Positions 35,502 to 46,291 are shown, counted from the first letter of the stretch. The stretch is 64,000 nucleotides of DNA from Nocardioides flavus (ex Wang et al. 2016) (GCF_014653115.1 NZ_BNAD01000005.1:1-64000); one strand, 5' to 3'. The notes: generated by a model from the letters alone, not told the origin. Numbers and translations: made by a program.

Positions 35502-37373
35502 ATGGCACGCCTGATCGAGACCAACACCTCCCCCATGCAGCAGGTCGACGTCGACCTCGTCACCCTCGACCTCGTCGAGAACGCGCTGCGCAACGCCCGC
35601 TACGAGATGGACGAGGTGCTGTTCCGTACGGCACTGTCCCCCGGCATCCGCGAGCAGCACGACGAGTTCCCGCTCATCGCCAACCGCGACGGCAAGATGA
35701 TGGTCGGCCAGTTCGGGCTCTCCATCCCCGACTTCCTCGACAACTTCGACGGCACCATCGAGGAGGGCGACGTCCTCCTGACGTCCGACCCCTACTCCTG
35801 CGGAGCCGCGATCAGCCACGCCAACGACTGGCTGGTCGTCATGCCGATCTTCTTCGACGGCCGCATCGTCGGCTGGGCGTCGATGTTCGGGCACATGTCG
35901 GACGTCGGCGGCAAGACCCCGGCGTCGATGCCCACCGACGCGCGCACGATCTTCGAGGAGGGAGTGGTCATCCCGCCGTTCCGCCTCTACAAGAAGGGCG
36001 TGCTCGACGAGGACGCGCTGCGCATCATCCTCAACCAGGTGCGCAAGCCCGACTGGAACCGCGCCGACCTCAACGGCATCGTCGCCGCGTGCCGTACGGC
36101 CGCCAGGCGCGTGCAGGAGCTGTGCGCCCGGTTCGGGGTCGACACCTACAACTCGGCGCTCGACGCGCTGCTCGACCGCAACTACCGCGCGATGAAGACG
36201 CTCCTGGCGATGGTGTTCGAGGAGGGCAAGACCCTGTCCTTCACCGACTACATCTGCGACGACGGCCTCGGCTACGGCCCCTACGAGCTCAAGCTGAGCC
36301 TGACCCGCACCGGCGACAAGGTGCTGCTGGACTTCACCGGCAGCAGCCCGCAGGCACAGGGGCCGATCAACTACTACATCAACGAGAACCTCGTGCGGAT
36401 GTTCTTCGGCATCTACATGATCACCGTCGCCGACCCGCAGATCCTCTGGAACGACGGCTTCTACCCGCTCGTCGACGTGGTGATCCCCGACGACTCCTTC
36501 TGGAAGCCGCAGTACCCCGCGGCGCTCAACGCCCGCAACCACGGCATCGGCCGGGTCTTCGACCTCTTCGGCGGGCTGCTCGGCCAGACCAACCCCGACC
36601 TGCTCAACGCCGCCGGCTTCTCCTCCTCGCCGCACTTCATGTACTCCGGCACCTACGGCGAGGGCGACCGCAAGGGCGAGTGGTTCCAGCTGTACTCGAT
36701 CGGGTTCGGCGGCATCCCGGGTCGGCCCATCGGCGACGGGCCGGACGGGCACTCGCTGTGGCCGTCCTTCGTCAACATCCCGTGCGAGTACCTCGAGTCC
36801 TACTACCCGCTGCGCATCGAGCGGTGGGAGACGGTGGCCGACACCGGCGGGGCCGGCCTGCACCGCGGCGGCAACGGCGTCGACGTGGCCTACCGGTTCC
36901 TCGAGGCCGGCACCATCGCGATCCACGACGACCGGTGGCTGACCTATCCGTGGGGGGTGAACGGCGGCGAGCCCGGCGCCCGCGGACGCAAGTGGCTCGA
37001 GCGCGCCGACGGCACCACAGAGGTCCTGGGCAGCAAGGTGCACGACGTGCCGGTGGGCCGGGGCGACCTGCTGCACTTCGTCACGTGGGGCGGGGGTGGG
37101 TGGGGCGACCCGCTCGCCCGCGACCCCGAGCTGGTCGGCCTCGAGGTCAGGCGGGGCCTGGTGAGCGCGGAGGGAGCCCGCCGGTACGGGGTGGTGTGCG
37201 ACGACTCCGGCACCGTCGACGTGTCCGCGACGGAGTCGCTGCGCAGCACGCTGGGCGCCGACCGTCCGCACCCGCTGCCGACCTTCGACATGGGACCGCC
37301 CCTGGAGACCATCCTCGAGAACTGCCTGGAGGAGACCGGCCTGCCGGCTCCCCGGGCTCCCATCCCCCGATGA
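35502..37373 (+). CDS. hyuB: Hydantoinase subunit B
   Basis: A 623-residue HyuB. Typical segments are DEFPLIANRDGKMMVGQFG, GDVLLTSDPYSCGAAISHANDW (metal-site region) and GGAGLHRGGNGVDVAYRFLE. It partners HyuA; the start is only 3 nt after the hyuA stop, with AGGAGG ahead. Its stop overlaps the amidase start (ATGA). The nearest characterised reactions for the pair are N-methylhydantoin and oxoproline ring opening. Confidence 0.9.
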   Translation: MARLIETNTSPMQQVDVDLVTLDLVENALRNARYEMDEVLFRTALSPGIREQHDEFPLIANRDGKMMVGQFGLSIPDFLDNFDGTIEEGDVLLTSDPYSCGAAISHANDWLVVMPIFFDGRIVGWASMFGHMSDVGGKTPASMPTDARTIFEEGVVIPPFRLYKKGVLDEDALRIILNQVRKPDWNRADLNGIVAACRTAARRVQELCARFGVDTYNSALDALLDRNYRAMKTLLAMVFEEGKTLSFTDYICDDGLGYGPYELKLSLTRTGDKVLLDFTGSSPQAQGPINYYINENLVRMFFGIYMITVADPQILWNDGFYPLVDVVIPDDSFWKPQYPAALNARNHGIGRVFDLFGGLLGQTNPDLLNAAGFSSSPHFMYSGTYGEGDRKGEWFQLYSIGFGGIPGRPIGDGPDGHSLWPSFVNIPCEYLESYYPLRIERWETVADTGGAGLHRGGNGVDVAYRFLEAGTIAIHDDRWLTYPWGVNGGEPGARGRKWLERADGTTEVLGSKVHDVPVGRGDLLHFVTWGGGGWGDPLARDPELVGLEVRRGLVSAEGARRYGVVCDDSGTVDVSATESLRSTLGADRPHPLPTFDMGPPLETILENCLEETGLPAPRAPIPR

Positions 37374-37987
37374 CGAGCCACCCCGCCGCCGAGGCGTTCG
37401 GCGCCACGCTGACACCGGGGACGCGCCCGACGGTGCTGGCCGTCGACCTGATGCGGGCCTACTTCGACCCGGCGAGCCCCCTGAACCTGCCGGACGACGG
37501 GTGCCTGCACAGCGCCGCCCGCGTGCTGGAGGCGGCCCGCGCGCACGACGTGCCCGTCGTGCACACGCGGGTCTCCTACGGTCCGGGCGGCCTCGACGGC
37601 GGGGTCTTCTTCCGCAAGGTGCCGGCCCTGGCGCAGCTGGTCGGCGACTCGCCGATGGGAGAGCTGATGCCCGAGGTGGCCCCGCGCGGCGACGAGGTGG
37701 TGGTCGTCAAGCAGTACGCGAGCGCGTTCTTCGGCACCACGCTGGCCACGACCCTGCACGCGCGCGGCATCGACACGGTCGTCGTGGTGGGGGTGAGCAC
37801 CAGCGGCTGCATCCGTGCCACCGTCGTGGACGCCATCCAGCACGGGTTCGTCCCGCTGGTGGTCGAGGACGCCGTCGGCGACCGTGCGCCGGAGCCGCAC
37901 TGGGCCAACCTGCACGACCTGCGCACGAAGTACGCCGAGGTCGTCGACGAGCCCACCGCCATCACCTACCTCGAGGGGACCTCATGA
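37370..37987 (+). CDS. Isochorismatase-family amidohydrolase (N-carbamoyl amidase-like)
   Basis: A 205-residue cysteine hydrolase. The triad is visible: Asp at about 26 in LAVDLMRAY, Lys at about 114 in VVVKQYASAFFGT, and Cys at about 147 in GVSTSGCIRATVVDA. The KQYASAFFGT loop and the position after hyuAB recall N-carbamoylsarcosine amidase, which removes the carbamoyl group after hydantoin ring opening. The same fold also includes isochorismatase and nicotinamidase, so the substrate is inferred. It is coupled by ATGA overlaps on both sides. Confidence 0.82.
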   Translation: MTSHPAAEAFGATLTPGTRPTVLAVDLMRAYFDPASPLNLPDDGCLHSAARVLEAARAHDVPVVHTRVSYGPGGLDGGVFFRKVPALAQLVGDSPMGELMPEVAPRGDEVVVVKQYASAFFGTTLATTLHARGIDTVVVVGVSTSGCIRATVVDAIQHGFVPLVVEDAVGDRAPEPHWANLHDLRTKYAEVVDEPTAITYLEGTS

Positions 37988-38895
37988 TCTCGGCGAGCCG
38001 GACGGTCGAGATCGTGGAGATGGCTCCGCGCGACGGCCTGCAGAACGAGGCGACCCTGCTCCCGACGGCCGACAAGGTCGAGCTGGTCGAGCGCGCCATC
38101 GCCGCAGGGGCTCGACGCATCGAGGCCACCAGCTTCGTCAACCCCGCACGGGTGCCGCAGATGGCCGACGCAGACGACGTGATGGCCGCACTGCCCCGCC
38201 CCGACGGAGTGCGCTACGCCGGGCTGGTGATGAACGAGCGCGGCCTCGACCGGGCGCTGGCAGGCGGTGTCGACGAGGTCGACGTCGTGGTCGTGGCGAC
38301 CGACACCTTCTGCCGGCGCAACCAGGGGGTGTCGACCGCGGAGGCCGCGACCCTCGCTGCCACGCTGGTCGAGCGGGCTCGTGCCGCGGGGGTGTTCAGC
38401 ACGGTCACCGTGGCTGCGGCCTTCGGCTGCCCCTTCGAGGGAGAGGTGTCGGAGCAGCGGCTGCGCGAGGTGCTGGGCCGCGTCGCGGACGCCGGGCCCG
38501 ACGAGGTCTCCCTCGCCGACACCATAGGGGTCGCCGTGCCGCCCCAGGTCACGGCGCGCGTGCGGATCGCGGCCGAGGTCGTCCCCGCCGGAACGCCGCT
38601 GCGCCTGCACCTGCACGACACCCGCCACACCGGCGTCGCCAACGCCGTCGCGGGACTCGAGGCGGGGGTCCGCGCCCTCGACGCGAGCATCGGCGGTGCC
38701 GGCGGCTGCCCGTTCGCGCCCAACGCGACCGGCAACGTGGCGACCGAGGACCTCGTCTACCTCTTCGACCGGATGGGGGTGGCGACCGGCCTCGACCTGG
38801 CCGCCACCACCGCGACGACCACCTGGCTCGAGGAACGGCTCGGCAAGCAGCTGCCCGGGGCGCTCCTGCGGGCCGGGGGGTTCCCCGCGACCTAG
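37984..38895 (+). CDS. HMG-CoA lyase-like aldolase
   Basis: A 303-residue HMGL-like TIM-barrel lyase. The metal site starts with APRDGLQNE (Arg16, Asp17). The metal His pair is in RLHLHDTRHTG. The flexible catalytic loop GGAGGCPFAPNATGN carries the essential Cys. Such enzymes split 3-hydroxyacyl-CoA thioesters (HMG-CoA, citramalyl-CoA and others). It is translationally coupled to the amidase gene. Its stop codon overlaps the promoter of the next gene. Confidence 0.85.
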   Translation: MISASRTVEIVEMAPRDGLQNEATLLPTADKVELVERAIAAGARRIEATSFVNPARVPQMADADDVMAALPRPDGVRYAGLVMNERGLDRALAGGVDEVDVVVVATDTFCRRNQGVSTAEAATLAATLVERARAAGVFSTVTVAAAFGCPFEGEVSEQRLREVLGRVADAGPDEVSLADTIGVAVPPQVTARVRIAAEVVPAGTPLRLHLHDTRHTGVANAVAGLEAGVRALDASIGGAGGCPFAPNATGNVATEDLVYLFDRMGVATGLDLAATTATTTWLEERLGKQLPGALLRAGGFPAT

Positions 38896-38904
38896 GCTCC
38901 AGGC

Positions 38905-39993
38905 ATGCTCACCTGGGACGACCTGGCGGCCGCTTCACTGGCCCGCCAGTTCCCCGAGGACCCGGGCACGGTGGCCGAGCGGGTCCACGCGATCGGCGAC
39001 ATGCAGACGCAGACCGCGCGCTCCGCCTTCGTCGGTCTCGCCGCGCGGTTCCCCGGCACCACCCACGCCGAGGTCAGCGAGGCGTACGGGTCCGGGACGA
39101 TCGTGCGGGGCAGCACGATCCGCGGGACGGTCCACACCGCCAGCCCCCGGGCCTACACCGTGCTCGCGGAAGCCACCCGCATCGGGCAGCACCCCCGTTG
39201 GGCGCGGATGCTCGGCCTCGCCGAGGGCCAGCTCGCGGCGCTGTGGACCTCCGTCGAGGAGTTCGCGCGCGAGTGGCGCACGCCCGAGGAGCTGCGCGCC
39301 CACGTCGACGACTGGCTGCGCCGTCACGCCGCGGGCTCGCTGGAGGCAGCCGCGACCGGGCCGGGGCGCTACCTCGGATTCGCCCACGGCGGCCTCGTGC
39401 GGCGACCGGCATCGGGCGACAGGTGGGAGGGTCAGGGCAAGCCGGTCTACGCGACCTTCGAGCGGACCGGAGCGGCCACGGTCGCCGACGTCGTCCGCCT
39501 GCACCTCGCCGCCCACGGCCCGTCCTCGCGACACGACGTCGCGTGGTGGTCGGGCATGTCGTTGCGCGCCGTCGAGGAGGGTCTCGCCGGCCTGACCGTG
39601 GTCGAGGAGGAGGGCCCGGACGGTCGGACGTACGTGGACCTCCCGGACGCACCGCCACCGAGGGACCTGCCGGGCGTCCGCCTCCTGCCGGAGTTCGACG
39701 CCCTGCTGTGCGGCTACGACTCGAGGGTCCGCGACCGGTTCGTCACGCCCGAGCACCACCGACGCCTGTGGAACGACGCCAACGGGATGCTGCTGCCGCC
39801 GCTGCTGGTCGACGGCCGGGTCACCGGCTTCTGGCGAGCCGCGGGCACGGCGCGTCGACGGCCGCTGGAGGTGGCCTGGTTCGCCCGCACCCGGAGGCCG
39901 CGCACGGGCGAGCTCGACCAGGCGGTCGCCGCGCTCGAGGCGGCGCTCGCCATCACGGTCACGCAGGTCTCGCTCAGTCGCGAGCAGGTGTAG
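38905..39993 (+). CDS. AlkZ-like winged-helix DNA glycosylase family protein (HTH_42)
   Basis: A 362-residue member of the HTH_42/AlkZ family. The signature QxQ motif appears as MQTQTARSAF (Gln at about 34 and 36); in AlkZ this motif catalyses removal of alkylated or crosslinked bases. Tandem winged helices follow (TRIGQHPRWARMLGLAEGQLAAL; SSRHDVAWWSGMSLRAVEEGL). The C-terminus has LLPEFDALLCGYDSR. TAGGCT at 38893-38898, overlapping the upstream stop, lies 6 nt before the ATG, so it can be transcribed leaderless and independently of the operon. Activity is inferred from the motif. Confidence 0.8.
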   Translation: MLTWDDLAAASLARQFPEDPGTVAERVHAIGDMQTQTARSAFVGLAARFPGTTHAEVSEAYGSGTIVRGSTIRGTVHTASPRAYTVLAEATRIGQHPRWARMLGLAEGQLAALWTSVEEFAREWRTPEELRAHVDDWLRRHAAGSLEAAATGPGRYLGFAHGGLVRRPASGDRWEGQGKPVYATFERTGAATVADVVRLHLAAHGPSSRHDVAWWSGMSLRAVEEGLAGLTVVEEEGPDGRTYVDLPDAPPPRDLPGVRLLPEFDALLCGYDSRVRDRFVTPEHHRRLWNDANGMLLPPLLVDGRVTGFWRAAGTARRRPLEVAWFARTRRPRTGELDQAVAALEAALAITVTQVSLSREQV

Positions 39994-40827
39994 CGGCGCG
40001 GATCTCCTCGGCCACCATGGCCATCGTGGTCCGCGCCCGCACCGGGTCCTCGGTGAGGAAGTAGTGGTCGACGTCGGGGGTCACGTCGTGCACCACCCGT
40101 ACGCCCGCGGCCCGCAGCCGGTGGGCGTACGCATCGCCCTCCGCGCGCAGCACGTCGCGCTCGGCCGTCAGCACGACGGCGGGCGGGAGCCCGCGCAGGT
40201 CCTCGGCCAGCAACGGGGAGGCGTACGGCTCGCGTCGGGTCGCCGGGTCGGGGAAGTAGGCGCGCCGGACCAGCCGTCGCAGCTCGGGCGTGACCATCCC
40301 CGGGTCGCTGTCGCGGGGTTCGGCCGACAGGTCCAGTGCCGGGACGCCCAGCACCTGCAGCGTCGGGGCGAAGGAGCCCGAGTCGCGTGCCTGGAGCGCG
40401 ACCGAGGCGGCGAGGCCCCGCCCGAGCTGAAGCCGCCGACGGACACCGGCGTGCCGTCCGCCGCGAGGTGGGCGGCGACGTCGTGGGCCTGGTGCTGCGC
40501 CACCGGGTACGCCACCCGCGGGGCGACCTCGAAGTCGACGTTGGCGACCACCACGCCGGCGGACGCCGCGACGTAGCGGCACCACCAGTCGTCCATCCCG
40601 GGGTGCCGCATCAGGAAGGCGCCGCCGTGCAGGTGCACGTGGACCGGGAGCGGTCCCGGGCCGGGTCGGTAGAGGAGCACCGGGACGCGCCCGTGGCGCG
40701 TCGCCACGCGGACCCGGGTCGGGCGCGGCAGGTCGCCGCCGGCGAACCGCAGGCCCTCGCCGTAGGACACGGTGAACCGGGCGCCGGCGCGGATCAGCTC
40801 GACGCGGACCCGGTCGGCGAGGAGCAT
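39974..40827 (-). pseudogene. Frameshifted alpha/beta hydrolase (hormone-sensitive lipase family)
   Basis: The first half, from ATG at 40827, encodes HLHGGAF (oxyanion motif) and VSVGGFSSGG (nucleophile elbow). The second half, in another frame down to 39974, encodes LAASVALQARDSG, LTAERDVLRAEG (acid) and DVDHYFL (His). Adding one G in the GGGG run at about 40415-40418 joins them into a 284-residue protein with a complete triad; 854 nt is one short of a multiple of three. It is either a real disruption or a homopolymer sequencing error. It overlaps the convergent AlkZ-like gene by 20 nt. Confidence 0.8.
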
Positions 40828-40863
40828 GCCCGTCCTTCGCCGCGGCGAGCGGGCCCGGATTGG

Positions 40864-41304
40864 TCAGCGGCGCTCGAGCGTGACCACGGCGACCGTGCAC
40901 CGACCGACGACCTCGCCCGGCCCGGTGACCAGTTCTCCCTGTCCCGCGCCCGTGACGACGTACGCCCGCTGGTCCACTGCGAGCGGCAGCGTGGAGCCCC
41001 GGCCGAGCTCGAGGACGGTGACCACCGGGGCCGTCCGATCCGCGTCGGCGGTGACGACCAGCACCCGTACGTCCCCGTCCAGGGGGGTCGCCGTCACCTC
41101 GATCCCGCCCGCGAGCGGGAACGGCCGCGACGGCTCCAGGACGTGGGTCGAGCCGCCGGACTCCACCTGGAGGACCGGGCCGCCGACCACCGTCAGCAGG
41201 CGCTCCTGACCGGGCGTCGGGGCCAGCACCCGCCCCGCCTCGACCTCGAGCAGGTCGAGGCGCCAGCGCCCGTCGTCGGCGCGAGCCAGCTCGCGGTCAC
41301 CCAC
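40864..41304 (-). CDS. HutD-like cupin-fold protein
   Basis: A 146-residue protein. WRLDLLEVEAGRVLAPTPGQERLLTVVGG and FPLAGGIEVTATPLDGDVRVLVVTAD resemble the HutD/Ves cupin family. The usual N-terminal GGGxTREI segment is missing, so it may be a short or diverged member. Start GTG at 41304, 4 nt after the lepA stop, so it is probably co-transcribed with lepA. No hut genes are nearby. Function unknown. Confidence 0.6.
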   Translation of the reverse strand: MGDRELARADDGRWRLDLLEVEAGRVLAPTPGQERLLTVVGGPVLQVESGGSTHVLEPSRPFPLAGGIEVTATPLDGDVRVLVVTADADRTAPVVTVLELGRGSTLPLAVDQRAYVVTGAGQGELVTGPGEVVGRCTVAVVTLERR

Positions 41305-41308
41305 GGGA

Positions 41309-43183
<1,875 letters not shown>

Positions 43184-43276
43184 GGACTGCTTTCGGGAGT
43201 ACGACGACGGGGTCGGGTCATTCTTCCACGCGGTGCGTGCCGTGCCGAACCGACGACGGTCGTTAGCGTGAGGCGG

Positions 43277-44182
43277 GTGACCCGGCACTCGCGAGCAGCA
43301 CACCTGCCCCTCGTCCCGGCGGTCGCCTTCGTCCTCGTGTGGTCCTCCGGCTACATCTCCGGGCCGGCCGCCGTGCAGGCCGCCGCCCCCTTCACCGTGC
43401 TCGCCTGGCGCTTCGTGCTCGCGGCCGTGCTCGCCGTCGGCATCTCGCTGGCGCTGCGCCGCCCCACGCGGATGGACCGCGCCACCCTCGGCCGCGTCGC
43501 CGCGGTCGGCCTGGTGATGAACGCCGTGCAGTTCGGCCTGATGTACGTCGCGTTCGACCTCGGCCTCGGGGCCACCCTGGCCTCGCTGTTCCACGCGCTC
43601 AGCCCGGTGCTGACCGCCCTCCTGGCGGCCGCGATCCTCGGCGAGCGCGTCTCGGGCCTCCAGGTCGGCGGCTTCGTCGTCGGCGTGGTCGGTGTGCTCC
43701 TCGTGCTCGGCGGCGACCTGGGCCGCGCCGGCGGCCCGGCCGCGGTCCTCATCGGCTGCCTGAGCATGCTCACCCTCAGCCTCGGCACCCTGGGCCAGCG
43801 GTGGATCGGCGCGCAGCCGGACCTGCTCTGGTCGGCCGCCGTGCAGTTCGCCGTCTCGGCTCCTCCGCTGCTCCTCCTGGGGTGGGCAACCGAGGGCGCC
43901 TGGCCCGTCACGGACGCCCGCCAGGCGCTGGTCGCCGTGCTCTTCCTGGCGATCGTCAACTCGATCGTCGGGCTCGTCCTGCTCTCGCTGCTGGTCCTGC
44001 GCGGCGGGTCGGGGGCGGCGGCGAGCCTGTTCTTCCTCAGTCCGCCGGTGACCGCGGTGCTCGCCTGGGTGGTGCTCGACGAGACGCTGTCCGCGCTGCA
44101 GCTGGTCGGGCTGCTGGTCGCGGTCGTCGGCGTCGGCGCCGCGACCCGGACCCGGACGACCGTCGTCCCGCCCCCGGGATGA
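43277..44182 (+). CDS. EamA-family (DMT) transporter
   Basis: A 301-residue membrane protein with about ten hydrophobic helices in two EamA repeats ([19 protein letters not shown] and [23 protein letters not shown]). The conserved repeat endings are [23 protein letters not shown] and [23 protein letters not shown]. It probably exports small metabolites. Start GTG at 43277. TAGCGT at 43264-43269 lies 7 nt before it, indicating a leaderless mRNA. It is convergent with, and abuts, the GNAT gene. Confidence 0.9.
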   Translation: MTRHSRAAHLPLVPAVAFVLVWSSGYISGPAAVQAAAPFTVLAWRFVLAAVLAVGISLALRRPTRMDRATLGRVAAVGLVMNAVQFGLMYVAFDLGLGATLASLFHALSPVLTALLAAAILGERVSGLQVGGFVVGVVGVLLVLGGDLGRAGGPAAVLIGCLSMLTLSLGTLGQRWIGAQPDLLWSAAVQFAVSAPPLLLLGWATEGAWPVTDARQALVAVLFLAIVNSIVGLVLLSLLVLRGGSGAAASLFFLSPPVTAVLAWVVLDETLSALQLVGLLVAVVGVGAATRTRTTVVPPPG

Positions 44183-44713
44183 CTACGGCGTCGTCGGCAC
44201 CCAGTAGCGCCGCTTCGCCCGGCGCACGTCCTCCAGCACGCCGCCGGCGGACTCGATGACCCGGATCGAGCCGACGTTGTCGTCGTCGCAGGTGACCAGC
44301 GCGGAGTCGATGCCGAGGTCGCGCGCCCACGGCAGCGCCTCGCGCAGCATGGCCGTGGCGTGGCCCTCGCGGCGGCGCGTCGGGCGTACGTCGTAGCCGA
44401 CGTGGCCGCCGACGTCGAGGAGGAACTCGTTGAGCCGGTGCCGGATCGCGAGCCGGCCGAGGTAGTCCTCGCCCTCCACCCACCACAGGGTCGTGCACGG
44501 CACGTGCCGCTCCGGCCGGGGCGTGTCGTCCAGCGCGTCCGCCCGCACGGCTGCGACGAACTCCTCGAACACCGTCGGGTCCTTCCATGCCGGGGCCCGG
44601 TGCTCGATCCACGCCGCCGTCTGGGTGTTGTCCGCCCCCTCGGCGACGAACTCGTCCATCGCCTCCAGGAAGGACTCGCGGACGGAGGTGGTCGGCAGGA
44701 CGAGCTCGGGCAT
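44183..44713 (-). CDS. GNAT-family N-acetyltransferase
   Basis: A 176-residue GNAT. The C-terminal core includes GHVGYDVRPTRRREGHATAMLREALPWA (CoA loop) and DDDNVGSIRVIESAGGVLE. The pattern with HRLNEFLLDVGGHVGYDVRP is typical of a group annotated as predicted acetyltransferases (COG3981-like). Start ATG at 44713. Substrate unknown. It ends 1 bp from the convergent EamA gene. Confidence 0.85.
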   Translation of the reverse strand: MPELVLPTTSVRESFLEAMDEFVAEGADNTQTAAWIEHRAPAWKDPTVFEEFVAAVRADALDDTPRPERHVPCTTLWWVEGEDYLGRLAIRHRLNEFLLDVGGHVGYDVRPTRRREGHATAMLREALPWARDLGIDSALVTCDDDNVGSIRVIESAGGVLEDVRRAKRRYWVPTTP

Positions 44714-44756
44714 GGCGGCAGTCTCCCCGGTGGTCTCCCCTCCTCTCCACCCGATA

Positions 44757-45557
44757 TCAGAAGACGACGCGCGCGGCCCGGAGCCCGTCGGCGACGGCCG
44801 GGTCACCGTCGCTCGCCAGCACGCACTCGTCCGAGCGGCCCGACAGCAGGCGCATGAACGCCACCGCGTCCTCGGTGACCACAGCGGCCGGCTCGCCCTC
44901 GCCGATGCTCCAGCGTCCGCCGCCGCGACCGGTCAGCTCCAGCATTAGCGCCGGCCCCGACCAGGCCAGGTCGAGGTCGCGGACCACCTGGGCGACGACC
45001 TCTGCCTCCGCGTCCGTCACCGGCATGTCGAGCCCGGTCGCACGGTGGAGGTCGACCCGGTGCAGCCACACGTCGCGGACGTAGACCACGTCGAGGAGGT
45101 AGGCCAGGCGGGCCCCGTCGGGCAGCCCGGCGAAGGACGGCAGGGGCACCCGCCGCAGCACGCCGGGCTGGCGGCGGCGGGCGTCCGGCGCGGCGAGCGC
45201 CCACCGCCGGAGGTCGGCGGCGAGGGCGGCGTCCGACAGGCCGGCACGGTCGGCGATCTGCGCCACGCACAGCAGGTCGACCAGCTCGCCGTCCCCGCGG
45301 CGTAGGCCCCGCAGCGCACCGACCGCGTGCCGGAGCTGCACGCGGAGGCGGCACGCCTCCTCCGCCGCCCCGGCCAGGTGCGCGACCATGTCGCGCACCC
45401 GCCAGTCCGTGCAGTCGGTGGGCAGGCTCCAGTGCTGGGCCGAGAACGCCTCGACCATCTCCACCAGGGCGGCGTACTCCGCGGCGGCGTGGTCCCGGCC
45501 CTCGTCGGGCGAGGGCTGGGGCAGGGCGGCGGCGCGGGGTGCGGTGGTGATGGTCAT
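44757..45557 (-). CDS. Mycothiol-dependent maleylpyruvate isomerase-like (MDMPI/DinB fold) protein
   Basis: A 266-residue protein. The N-terminal four-helix region has LVEMVEAFSAQHWSLPTDCTDWRVRDMVAHLAG, with the His of the DinB-like metal site. Further His lie in the helix DVVYVRDVWLHRVDLHRATG. These proteins use or are predicted to use mycothiol. The substrate is unknown. The start ATG overlaps the upstream TetR stop by 4 nt, so regulator and enzyme are coupled. Confidence 0.82.
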   Translation of the reverse strand: MTITTAPRAAALPQPSPDEGRDHAAAEYAALVEMVEAFSAQHWSLPTDCTDWRVRDMVAHLAGAAEEACRLRVQLRHAVGALRGLRRGDGELVDLLCVAQIADRAGLSDAALAADLRRWALAAPDARRRQPGVLRRVPLPSFAGLPDGARLAYLLDVVYVRDVWLHRVDLHRATGLDMPVTDAEAEVVAQVVRDLDLAWSGPALMLELTGRGGGRWSIGEGEPAAVVTEDAVAFMRLLSGRSDECVLASDGDPAVADGLRAARVVF

Positions 45558-46186
45558 CGGTGGCTCCGGGGATCCTGGTGGGGCGAGTAGTGGTCGGTGA
45601 ACATCCGTACGAGTGCCGCACGGTGGCGCGAGGCACGGCCGCGCTCGAGGGGCACGCCGGGCTCGTTGGACAGCTGCTGGGAGATCACCCCGGTGGTGAG
45701 TGCTGCCCACACCTGCACCAGCTCCTCGACCTCATGGCGCGCATCGACGAGCCCGAGCTCCCGGGCCCGGGCGAAGGCCGTGGCGGCCTGCGCCATCGCG
45801 GCCTCCGCGGGCTCGAACGCGGACGCGGACGGACGCCACCTCGCGATCGGGCGCCAGAACATCAGCTGCGCCTCCGCCGGGTGGTCGAGCGCCCAGCCCA
45901 CCGCGACGTCCATCGCCTCGGCAAGCAGCCCGTGCAGGTCGGTCTGCTCGTCGGGGAGGAGGTGGGCCGTGCTGGCGCCGAAGGCCTGCCAACCGCGACG
46001 GAAGAGCTCGTCGCACAGGTCAGCACGACCCTCGAAGTACTCGTACAGCGACGGCGGGCGCATGCCCACGCGACGCGCGACCTCGCCGAGGGTGAGGGCG
46101 GCCGCACCCTCCTCGGCGATCACGGCGCGGGCGGCGTCGACGATCGCCTCCGTCGTGCGCGCTCGTCGCTCCGCCACCGTGCCCAT
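45554..46186 (-). CDS. TetR-family transcriptional regulator
   Basis: A 210-residue TetR protein. The N-terminal HTH reads AALTLGEVARRVGMRPPSLYEYFEGRADLCDELF. The C-terminal part (TetR_C_33-like) is helical and would bind a ligand. A perfect 7-bp inverted repeat at 46199-46217, 12 bp upstream of the start, is the likely operator, giving autoregulation together with the downstream mycothiol-type gene. Confidence 0.9.
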   Translation of the reverse strand: MGTVAERRARTTEAIVDAARAVIAEEGAAALTLGEVARRVGMRPPSLYEYFEGRADLCDELFRRGWQAFGASTAHLLPDEQTDLHGLLAEAMDVAVGWALDHPAEAQLMFWRPIARWRPSASAFEPAEAAMAQAATAFARARELGLVDARHEVEELVQVWAALTTGVISQQLSNEPGVPLERGRASRHRAALVRMFTDHYSPHQDPRSHR

Positions 46187-46198
46187 GGCACGACAATT

Positions 46199-46217
46199 CT
46201 CCTAACACCATTAGGAG
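46199..46217. promoter_or_regulatory. Palindromic operator CTCCTAA-CACCA-TTAGGAG
   Basis: A 7-bp perfect inverted repeat with a 5-nt centre. It lies 12 bp upstream of the TetR gene and 74 bp upstream of the divergent phosphotransferase gene. Size, AT-rich inner bases and position fit an autoregulatory TetR site, which may also control the divergent gene pair. Confidence 0.75.
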
Positions 46218-46291
46218 TCAAGGGACGCCGCAGCTGGTGCAGACCGGCAAACGAGTCGTCTCCCGGGCAGACCTGGGGAAGGATGCCGCCC

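Noticed and set aside
33384..37415. A 1343-codon open frame on the minus strand opposite hyuA/hyuB
   Set aside because: It is the GC-driven mirror of the two hydantoinase genes. Its product is low-complexity Arg/Gly/Val/His without motifs, while the plus strand has clear enzymes.
35502..37987. A creatinine/N-methylhydantoin pathway as the full explanation of the operon
   Set aside because: HyuAB and the amidase fit, but no creatinine deaminase or sarcosine oxidase is present and the CoA-transferase and lyase are unexplained, so I left the substrate open.
40400..40430. Programmed frameshift in the esterase
   Set aside because: There is no slippery heptamer or stimulatory structure that I can see; a simple one-base indel in a G run is sufficient.
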